A stretch of DNA of 10,888 nucleotides, taken from contig WJLP01000062.1 in assembly GCA_014728435.1 (NCBI GenBank), positions 1 to 10,888 of the forward strand, written 5' to 3'. The stretch is from Candidatus Uhrbacteria bacterium. GTDB taxonomy: Bacteria; Patescibacteriota; Patescibacteriia; 2-12-FULL-60-25. Made by a program: the position numbers and the translations under genes. Positions 1-6,328 of this stretch are shown piece by piece; positions within the stretch are counted from its first letter, which is position 1, and the number at the start of each line of letters is the position of its first letter. The notes below the pieces were generated by a model. That model had not been told where the DNA came from. It searched no databases and saw only the letters and a list, made by a program, of their open reading frames with translations.

Positions 1-1563
1 AGTCGGCTTGGCGCGGCCGCTCCAATTACGCGCGTCGACTAGGGATTGCAATTCGGGATCGCGGTTGTAGATGAGGATTTGCTTTTGATTTAAAGAGGTC
101 GTGATGATGTTTAAAAGCTTTGGCCACTCGGAACGAGGCAGGTTTTGTATTTTGGCCACTATGGCATCCGCGACTCTTCCCATAAGATCTTTGCGGTTTT
201 CTTGCGTGATTACGGGCGCGACTTCGACTTCGTATTGCAAAACATCCATGAAATTGGACATGTTGAAAGTTTTACCATCCACGACAACCGGACCGGTGAA
301 AGCTAAAAGCGACTCAAAAAAGCCGGGTTCAAGAGCGATAAAACCGGTTGTTTGCGGTTGTTCGGGCAATACCAATCCCCTTTCGCGTTCGTAAAAATCC
401 AAAATCCGTTCGGCTGACGTGGGAAAGTCGGGCGACCAGTTGGCATCGCGCATGAACCAGCGCGTTACACCCAAGTGTTCTTTAAGCGGAGCGGGCGGTG
501 TTTCTTGCCAGACTCCGGAAACCGGATTGTCGATACTGTAAATATCGTAAAATTGATAGTCGTCAAAATGCCCGGCATCGATTTGAACGGTCAGCGCGCT
601 GCCGATAAAGCCGCCGGCCGGCCGGATTTCATCCGCGTTTTGCGTGGCGATGACGTATGATTGGGGCTTGGTGTATCCCAAAAGCGGTACGAAGACTTCG
701 ATTAGAGGCACGCCCTGCTCGAGCGACTGTTGCAATAAGGGCAAGAGTTCGGCCATTGGTTCCAAAGCGTCACGAATCGGTTCGGCCAGTTGGTTTTGGG
801 GCAAATCGTTCCACATGGCGAGCGCTATGTCGATTTTGTCGCGCGCCAAGCGGATATCGGGCAGTGAATCATAAAGTGAGGCCAAAAGCGCGCGCTTTTC
901 TTGAGGTGTTAGATCTTTAAGGCTGGCGCTTTGAGCCAAATCGATAGATGAGCCGGATTGGGTTTTGGCCGCCAAAAACAAGGCTTCTTGCATAGCTCTG
1001 GCGACTTCGAGGATATCTTGCACGCCGTCTAAAGTTTGGGCGCCGACTTGCGCCGAATCTTGCAGGCCGCGGATTTGAGTGCCCAGGTAGGGCATATCAC
1101 GCCAAAAGCCGGTGCCGCCGAGGTACTTTTGCGCGTTTAAAAACTCGCCTTGCGCCGTTTCGGCTTCGGACTTCGCGGATTCGATTTCACCGATTTCAAG
1201 CATGTATTGCATGCTGTCGAGTGACAGTTTGGCTTGGTAACCGGCCCAGCCGGCGCGGCCGATGGCGATCAGCGGCGGAATGAATACTATTAGCAATAAG
1301 GCCATGACCGCCAAAATCGCATAAGCGCGCCAGCCTCTTTTTTTGGCGGGTTTTTGCGGAGGCGAGGCGGGCTGAGGTTTCTCGGGTTGAGAATCATCGG
1401 GGCGAAGAGGGATAAATGGCGCAGTGTGTAGTACGTCGTCGCTCGTACTTCGTGCGTCGTGGTTGGTTTGGTCGGTAGAATCAGAAGAATCCGCTTCTTT
1501 GGGAGGCGGCAGTTCGGGCGCTGAAGGGCAGGTTAAAAAATTCGGCGCGTGCTCCATTTGCAT
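1..1563 (-). CDS. DUF4012 domain membrane protein, C-terminus cut by window edge
   Basis: The frame is open from the ATG at 1563 to the left edge (521 codons, no stop), so the 3' end is missing. The residues seen are a Pro/Asp/Ser-rich, probably disordered cytoplasmic N-terminus (1-75), a KKRGWR basic stop, one membrane helix at about 79-102, then a long outer domain with the DUF4012 hallmarks NADEIRPAGGFIGS (309-322) and WFMRDANWSPDFPTSAE (369-385). DUF4012 proteins are frequent in actinobacterial and CPR surface-polysaccharide clusters; their biochemical role is unproven. The start overlaps the TAA of the upstream glycosyltransferase by one base (TAATG), which implies coupled translation; a second in-frame ATG lies two codons on (1557). 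The linker at residues 34-47 is encoded by a GTAC-type micro-repeat also seen between genes. Family assignment is confident, function is not. Confidence 0.9.
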   Translation of the reverse strand, partial: MQMEHAPNFLTCPSAPELPPPKEADSSDSTDQTNHDARSTSDDVLHTAPFIPLRPDDSQPEKPQPASPPQKPAKKRGWRAYAILAVMALLLIVFIPPLIAIGRAGWAGYQAKLSLDSMQYMLEIGEIESAKSEAETAQGEFLNAQKYLGGTGFWRDMPYLGTQIRGLQDSAQVGAQTLDGVQDILEVARAMQEALFLAAKTQSGSSIDLAQSASLKDLTPQEKRALLASLYDSLPDIRLARDKIDIALAMWNDLPQNQLAEPIRDALEPMAELLPLLQQSLEQGVPLIEVFVPLLGYTKPQSYVIATQNADEIRPAGGFIGSALTVQIDAGHFDDYQFYDIYSIDNPVSGVWQETPPAPLKEHLGVTRWFMRDANWSPDFPTSAERILDFYERERGLVLPEQPQTTGFIALEPGFFESLLAFTGPVVVDGKTFNMSNFMDVLQYEVEVAPVITQENRKDLMGRVADAIVAKIQNLPRSEWPKLLNIITTSLNQKQILIYNRDPELQSLVDARNWSGRAKPT

Positions 1564-2438
1564 TAAAGCACCGGGCGCTTTTCATTGTGCGGATTTTGAG
1601 CTCCTCGGTACTTCCAGAAATAGTATACCGCACTTGCGATATGATGGCGTGTGGGCTTGTGGGTAATTATTTGCCACGGACGCCTGATTAAGCTTTCACG
1701 CGCGTGATAATGGACCAATTGAGCTTGCGGAACGTAAACCACGCGCCAGTTATATTTCCAGGCGCGGCGACAGATATCCACCTCTTCAAAATACATGAAA
1801 AATTTCTCGTCAAAATAACCGATTTCATCAATTACCCTGCGCCGCAGCATCAAAGCCGAACCCATGAGAGCGTCGACCTCCATGGCGGTATCGCGTTGCA
1901 ATTCTTGGTGCATTAGATAATGCCGAATGGCGCGTTTGCCCCAAGGCGTAAGCCCCAGTGGTGTACGTCGATAGACGGGTATTAAGGGACCGGGAAAGCG
2001 ATAGCAGGAATTTTGGCATGTGCGATCGGGATTTAATAGCTTGGGGCCAACCAGGCCGATATCCGGATGACCGTCTAAAAAATCGACCAACTTCTCCAAC
2101 TCGCCCGGAAAAATAACCAAATCCGGATTTACGAGCATGATGTATTCACCCCGGGCACGGCGCAATGCGTGATTATTGCCCGCACCAAAACCTACGTTTT
2201 TCGGAGTTTCGATAACATTAACCCATGGATTCAGCTCCCGAACCATCTTACCCGTGCCGTCACCGGGCGCATTGTCGACCAAGTAATATTCGTAGGAAAA
2301 TTTAATACCGGCCGACTCAAATCCTTTTAATAAAAGACGGATCAGATTAGGCGTTTTATAACAAACGGTAATGAATGTTACTTTGGGATCGCCGGTATTT
2401 TGTTTATTACTTAATTGCTTGCCGGTTTCTTGCTTCAT
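1563..2438 (-). CDS. Family 2 glycosyltransferase, WbbL/rhamnosyltransferase-like
   Basis: A 291-aa GT-A fold enzyme, probably cytoplasmic or peripheral at the membrane, expected to move one sugar from a nucleotide donor to a lipid-linked or surface glycan. Seen: the N-terminal nucleotide-binding strand VTFITVCYKTP (20-30), LVDNAPGDG (53-61), the NVGFGAGNNHAL block (81-92), the DxD-equivalent NPD (104-106) for the metal ion, and the acceptor/catalytic segment GYFDEKFFMYFEEVD (207-221) followed by H243 and H245. This layout is that of the dTDP-rhamnosyltransferase-like GT2 proteins; the actual donor cannot be read from sequence. The start overlaps the stop of the next upstream glycosyltransferase by four bases (ATGA), and its own stop overlaps the DUF4012 start, so it sits in the middle of a coupled operon. 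Length is normal for the family. Confidence 0.9.
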   Translation of the reverse strand: MKQETGKQLSNKQNTGDPKVTFITVCYKTPNLIRLLLKGFESAGIKFSYEYYLVDNAPGDGTGKMVRELNPWVNVIETPKNVGFGAGNNHALRRARGEYIMLVNPDLVIFPGELEKLVDFLDGHPDIGLVGPKLLNPDRTCQNSCYRFPGPLIPVYRRTPLGLTPWGKRAIRHYLMHQELQRDTAMEVDALMGSALMLRRRVIDEIGYFDEKFFMYFEEVDICRRAWKYNWRVVYVPQAQLVHYHARESLIRRPWQIITHKPTRHHIASAVYYFWKYRGAQNPHNEKRPVL

Positions 2439-3484
2439 ACAAATTCGCCGCGCATGCCGCCGGGCGGCACTTTTTCTTTTAGTTTCAACTTCTTACGCTT
2501 TTTCCACATTTTTGGCAAGCCCCAAAATGCGGCAAAATAACCTTTTAGGCTGGATAGTGAAAAAATTGAGGCGAATAATTTGGCTAATTCATAGGGTAGA
2601 ATCCAAAATCCATGGATTACGATATCCGCGGGAGACAGATGTTTCGCAAGCAACCAGGCATGATTTCTGGTGGAAAGATAGTTGATGTGAGCCGGTTTTT
2701 TAAAGCGGTTTACAAATGCTTTTACCCAACCGCCGCCCGTGGCGGAAGGAGCGGCCCTGTGATGCCAAGCTAGGGCTTTGGGCACGTAAACAGATTTCAT
2801 TGCCAAACGCTTAAGGCGCCAAGCCGCGTCAATATCTTCTTGATAAGCAAAGAAATCTTCGTCATAAAACTGTTCGCCTTCTTTGGCGCCGATGATTGAA
2901 GACGCGCGGTACAGGCAAAGCGCACCGCAGACTCCAAAAATTTCCAGTTCTTCATCGTATTGATTCTCATCCGGTTCGCCCGAACCGCGATCGTAAGCGC
3001 GGCGGGATTTGGTTAAGATCATGCCCGTGGCGTCGAGCAAGTCGGTGCGCTGGGTTTTGACGTGCTCGGTTTCGGTCATACGCAGGTGAGCGCGTCTTAA
3101 CTTGGGCATGCAGGCATCAACATCAGGATGGTCGTCCATAAATTGCTGCAATTGAGCCAGGCACCCCGGGTCCATTTCTATATCGGGATTGCAGATGACT
3201 ATGTAGCAAGAGTTAAGATCAGTATCTTTCCAGGTGTTTAGCGCCAGGGTTATGCCTTGATTGTGTGCTTTGGCAAATCCTTGGTTGCGCATATTTCGCA
3301 AAACAGTGACTTGCGGGCGCTCGCCGGTTAGCCATCTGATTGATTCATCGGTTGACGCATTGTCTACAACAATTGTTCTAAAGCTCACGGTTTGTTCATC
3401 CAATGAACTAAAAAGCGCCGGAAGATAGACAAAAGAATTCCAGCTGACGATGTTGACACAGACCCGTTCGGGCGCGTTTTGCAT
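2435..3484 (-). CDS. Family 2 glycosyltransferase with hydrophobic C-terminal segment
   Basis: A second GT-A family 2 transferase, 349 aa from the ATG at 3484. An in-frame TTG at 3493 would add three residues, but the ATG fits better because GGTAAGA lies about 10 nt upstream of it. Motifs: VCVNIVSWNS (8-17), IVVDNASTDES (38-48), NQGFAKAHNQG (67-77), the DxD-equivalent NPD (99-101) and DEDFFAYQEDID (208-219) followed by WHH (240-242). Compared with its downstream neighbour it has an extra C-terminal stretch of hydrophobic helices (about 283-324) and a Lys-rich tail, which suggests it sits on the inner face of the membrane. Related GT2 enzymes make O-antigen-like or rhamnan glycans; donor and acceptor are unknown. 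It is coupled by ATGA to the next gene and preceded by an 82-97 nt gap, where no convincing promoter was seen. Confidence 0.88.
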   Translation of the reverse strand: MQNAPERVCVNIVSWNSFVYLPALFSSLDEQTVSFRTIVVDNASTDESIRWLTGERPQVTVLRNMRNQGFAKAHNQGITLALNTWKDTDLNSCYIVICNPDIEMDPGCLAQLQQFMDDHPDVDACMPKLRRAHLRMTETEHVKTQRTDLLDATGMILTKSRRAYDRGSGEPDENQYDEELEIFGVCGALCLYRASSIIGAKEGEQFYDEDFFAYQEDIDAAWRLKRLAMKSVYVPKALAWHHRAAPSATGGGWVKAFVNRFKKPAHINYLSTRNHAWLLAKHLSPADIVIHGFWILPYELAKLFASIFSLSSLKGYFAAFWGLPKMWKKRKKLKLKEKVPPGGMRGEFV

Positions 3485-3575
3485 AGTTGCCAAATCTTAC
3501 CGAATTAGCAGGCAAGACACAAATCGACAGCTCGTGACGATAATTTGGCGTGCATGCCCGCAATGTCTGTTGAGC

Positions 3576-5078
3576 TTATTCGGATTCCTTAAGCTTTTTC
3601 GTGCGCTTGGGCGAAACATTGAAACCCATGTATTTGGCAATCATAAGCCGGGTTTGCGCGTCGATGGCCGGTATGGCGCCAAAGAGCACAAAAGTGATGG
3701 GCAGAAGCGCCCACTGGAAGAAAACGACAATAACGGTTTGCCAACGAGGCACATACTTGGGGCGCGGAGGCAAAAGTGTTGCCGAAAGGATGGCTGAAAT
3801 TAGTACGCCGATCATGGCAAAGCGCATAAGCCATTCAAGGGTGAACGGCGTGTTTTGAAAGATGGCGTAAGAGCGGAATTGTTCGGGAGCGAACCAAAAC
3901 GGCAATTGGCCAAGCAAGAAGATTAAAAGCGGAACCGTCGCCCAAGTGTACATGCCTTCGAGCTGTTTAAATAAAAAGCGGACTTTGATGCCAAGAGGCA
4001 TGATTTTATCGCGTGAAAACTTCATCGCCATAAACGGAAAGTTTTCCACTCCCCATGCCCAACGGCGCAATTGCTTGTAGAGCGCCACGAGAGCTTGGCG
4101 ATAGGAGCCGGACATCACAGTGTCCATGGACACGGGCAGATAGATTGGTTCGACGCGATAATCGCCGTGATAGCGTACCAAGGCCTGCAGAAAAATGCGT
4201 GAGTCTTCGCTGACTATGTCTTTTTGCCAGAAGCCCACATCAAGCAACATGCGCCAGGTCATGGAGTGGGATGAGAATGTCATCATGGTTTCGGGCCTGG
4301 CAAGTTCGGTCATGAGCCAGAATGTGGTGCCGAACATGGCAACTCTAACCGGAGCCGGCGACTCCCAGAGGTTGTTATTGTACAAAACTACGGGCTGGTA
4401 GGAGCAACGCAAAGGGTTTTCGACGGTTAGGAATTTATAAGTGATGCAGGCAAAATATTGCGGATGAGCGACAGTGTCCACGTCAAAAGCGGTAACCATG
4501 ATTTTATCCGGATCGATTCCCAATTCTTTAATCTTGGGAACCATTTGATGCCCCATCCAATTCATGTTGGATCCCTTGCCCGGAATTTCATCCGGCAAGT
4601 CTTTGGGATGCAGTGTTGTGAACAAAGCTTTGAATTTTCCGGAAAATTCTTGCTTGATTTTGCACGCGTTTTCCTCGAACCTTTCTTTATCGCGCTCTTC
4701 ACCGCCCAGCACCACTATCATTTTGTCGGCCGGATAATCAGCGCTTAACAAAGCTTGTACGCTATCACGTAAAACCACGTATTCCTCTTTGTAAGTGGGA
4801 AGCATCACCAGATGATGAACATTGGTAAAGTTTGGCAAATCTTGGGCCAGTTTCAGCCACTCTTTTTTGATATCTCTGCGGTATGAAAGCCAGGACAAGA
4901 AAAGATACGGCAAAAAGTACGCGACTCTGAAGAGCCAATACAGATCGTAGATGATAATAAAATAAACCACCCAAAGCGGGCGAATAAAAGACAGTGATAT
5001 GCTTAGAGTAATGGTCAGCCAAACCAATGAGGCGGGAATTATTTCGTAGATTCTTTTTTCCGTATGTGGGTTTATCAT
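3576..5078 (-). CDS. Processive membrane glycosyltransferase (cellulose synthase-like GT2)
   Basis: A 500-aa polytopic protein. Two N-terminal membrane segments (about 15-33 and 36-62) precede a cytoplasmic GT-A domain, then three or so C-terminal segments (about 376-396, 415-436, 446-470). The full D,D,D,QxxRW set of processive GT2 enzymes is visible: LPTYKE (93-98), DVD (199-201), SED (290-292, the TED-equivalent) and QLRRW (336-340). Known relatives polymerise a beta-linked glycan and push it through their own membrane channel, so this is the likely chain-making enzyme of the cluster, with the two smaller transferases decorating or priming. It could also be a non-processive glucosyltransferase of the MdoH/BcsA superfamily; the sugar is unknown. 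Its start overlaps the tsaB stop by ATGA. The C-terminus is basic (KRTKKLK). Confidence 0.88.
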   Translation of the reverse strand: MINPHTEKRIYEIIPASLVWLTITLSISLSFIRPLWVVYFIIIYDLYWLFRVAYFLPYLFLSWLSYRRDIKKEWLKLAQDLPNFTNVHHLVMLPTYKEEYVVLRDSVQALLSADYPADKMIVVLGGEERDKERFEENACKIKQEFSGKFKALFTTLHPKDLPDEIPGKGSNMNWMGHQMVPKIKELGIDPDKIMVTAFDVDTVAHPQYFACITYKFLTVENPLRCSYQPVVLYNNNLWESPAPVRVAMFGTTFWLMTELARPETMMTFSSHSMTWRMLLDVGFWQKDIVSEDSRIFLQALVRYHGDYRVEPIYLPVSMDTVMSGSYRQALVALYKQLRRWAWGVENFPFMAMKFSRDKIMPLGIKVRFLFKQLEGMYTWATVPLLIFLLGQLPFWFAPEQFRSYAIFQNTPFTLEWLMRFAMIGVLISAILSATLLPPRPKYVPRWQTVIVVFFQWALLPITFVLFGAIPAIDAQTRLMIAKYMGFNVSPKRTKKLKESE

Positions 5079-5464
5079 ATTTTGGGCATTGTTATGTTGG
5101 GTTCGGCGTCATATACGGGGTCCGCGTATTTTACGGATGCCAATTCGGCGTTTTGTATCCGGGTTATGAGCCGCGAGGGACTTTGCGATTCCCTTACAGA
5201 GACGGCATAGAGAGGTTTTTGATAAACGCGTGCCAGTAAATTTCCGATCAGGACTCCGGCTCGGATGGATGAGAAGGAACCGGGACCTTGTACGAGAATG
5301 ATACCTTCGGCTTCCGCGATATTTTTTTTGGCAAAGTTTTTGTCTAGGGTTTCCATGAGTGCTCCGGGTTTAACTTCATATGTTTTGATACTGCTGTAAT
5401 TTTTGGATACGAAACCCAGGCTTGCGAAGCCTCGCTCATGAGTATCAATAAAAAATAATTCCAT
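5075..5464 (-). CDS. tsaB: Short TsaB, t6A tRNA-modification subunit
   Basis: A 129-aa protein with the N-terminal ASKHA strand MELFFIDTHE (1-10) and the TsaB signature GPGSFSSIRAG (60-70), the counterpart of GPGSFTGLRVG in standard TsaB. TsaB pairs with TsaD (and TsaE) to put threonylcarbamoyl on A37 of ANN-decoding tRNAs. Normal bacterial TsaB is about 220-230 aa, so roughly 90-100 residues are absent. The last residues (ADPVY, 114-118) resemble the extreme C-terminus of full-length TsaB (AEPVYLR in E. coli), which suggests loss of the middle/second lobe rather than a nonsense truncation. No continuation in another frame is possible because the stop overlaps the next start (ATGA). The start ATG has only a weak GAAG upstream. 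It heads the glycosyltransferase operon; no tsaD or tsaE lies in the window. Confidence 0.85.
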   Translation of the reverse strand: MELFFIDTHERGFASLGFVSKNYSSIKTYEVKPGALMETLDKNFAKKNIAEAEGIILVQGPGSFSSIRAGVLIGNLLARVYQKPLYAVSVRESQSPSRLITRIQNAELASVKYADPVYDAEPNITMPKI

Positions 5465-5605
5465 AGCTTCAAAAATAATTTGCGGTCAGAAATCCACAAT
5501 TGGAAATTCGCAATAGTTCAAAATCCGTTGCGTCCGTTGGTTTGGCCATGCCCGCTTGATGAGCTTGATGGATTTCCGGTATTTCCAATTGCCGATTCAG
5601 TTACA
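5465..5605. repeat. Regulator-tsaB spacer with inverted repeat
   Basis: This 141-nt spacer holds an 11-bp perfect inverted repeat, CAATTGGAAAT at 5497-5507 and ATTTCCAATTG at 5581-5591. The surrounding AAATCC/GGATTT words make it look like one of the low-complexity intergenic repeats of this genome. No good sigma-70 promoter for tsaB stands out; the best match (TTGTGG, 16 nt, TATTTT on the minus strand) is weak. Confidence 0.5.
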
Positions 5606-6208
5606 TTATGCCACAGGTTGCTTGGTTCGTTTATCCACGGCCACATGTTGTTGCGCGTTTAAGACCGAGGCTAAAAAGCGATCCGCGATATCTTGGCGAT
5701 AATTGTACTCGCTCACGCTAAGGCAGGTGTAGTTGATATCAAAGCCAAGGTTAGCCTCGGCGCGGCCCACCAAACGGCGCAATTCATCTTTGTCGTTGAT
5801 TTCACCGATAATGAACAAATCAACGGGTGCTTTTTGGTTCAAAAATGTGCCCATAAAAGCAAGATAAGTGATATCGCCCAATGCCAGGATATCCTTGTCC
5901 AATCTGCGCTCCATGAGAAAATGCGATTTACCCATCAGTGATTGGATCTCGGACAAGAGCGGAAAAGCATGGTTTGTTTGGTAGTATTTGCGTTTTAAAC
6001 CCGGTCTTTTTTGGCCGTTATCATCTTTTTCCTCGGTTTCGGTAATCAGGCCGACCTTAAGCAAATTATCGATTTCACGGCGCACGGCATTTATTTGAGT
6101 GTCTATTAAGCGGGTTAATTCGCGAATATAATAAGCCTCGGATGGATTGTTGAGAAACAAATTCATGAGTTTTACGCGGGTCTTTGACCCAAATAGGTGT
6201 TCAAGCAT
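5606..6208 (-). CDS. Winged-helix regulator with nucleotidyltransferase-like C-terminal domain
   Basis: A 200-aa protein. Residues 1-80 form an ArsR/MarR-type winged helix: FGSKTRVKLMNLFLNNP (6-22), YYIRELTRLI (26-35), a recognition helix with NAVRREIDNLLKVGLI (40-55), then a wing rich in charged residues. Residues 105-200 resemble the degenerate nucleotidyltransferase fold often joined to such wHTH domains in CPR and archaeal genomes: ITYLAFMGTF (113-122) and VDLFIIGEI (129-137), with one acidic residue (D130) of the usual DxD left, so catalysis is doubtful. Likely a DNA-binding transcription factor; ligand and targets are unknown. It is divergent to the 699-aa PP2C-like gene, making that promoter and its own the obvious targets. 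AGGAT repeats precede the ATG and may act as ribosome binding site. Confidence 0.8.
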   Translation of the reverse strand: MLEHLFGSKTRVKLMNLFLNNPSEAYYIRELTRLIDTQINAVRREIDNLLKVGLITETEEKDDNGQKRPGLKRKYYQTNHAFPLLSEIQSLMGKSHFLMERRLDKDILALGDITYLAFMGTFLNQKAPVDLFIIGEINDKDELRRLVGRAEANLGFDINYTCLSVSEYNYRQDIADRFLASVLNAQQHVAVDKRTKQPVA

Positions 6209-6237
6209 ATTATCTAATCCTATCCTGCACTTTTATC

Positions 6238-6247
6238 TCAAGCTTGA
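6238..6247. promoter_or_regulatory. Possible operator palindrome in divergent region
   Basis: TCAAGCTTGA is a perfect 10-bp palindrome between the divergent regulator and the PP2C-like gene. The half-site word CTCAAG occurs here (6237-6242) and again 32 bp away (6269-6274), about three helical turns. A binding site for the adjacent winged-helix protein is an inference from position only. Confidence 0.3.
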
Positions 6248-6285
6248 CAAGAGGGGGCGCATTTTGTACTCAAGTTATTAAGGCA

Positions 6286-6315
6286 TGGACGGATTGGGGT
6301 TAAATTGCGTATACT
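6286..6315 (+). promoter_or_regulatory. Candidate promoter of the PP2C-like gene
   Basis: The -10 element TATACT (6310-6315) is strong; the -35 TGGACG (6286-6291) is partial, with an 18-nt spacer. The expected transcript start is about 6322, only 7 nt before the ATG at 6329, so the message may be nearly leaderless. Confidence 0.45.
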
Positions 6316-6328
6316 TTGAATAATAAGC

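Noticed and set aside
1424..1666. Plus-strand frames opposite the glycosyltransferase and DUF4012 genes
   Set aside because: They are opposite well-supported coding regions and contain no recognisable domain.
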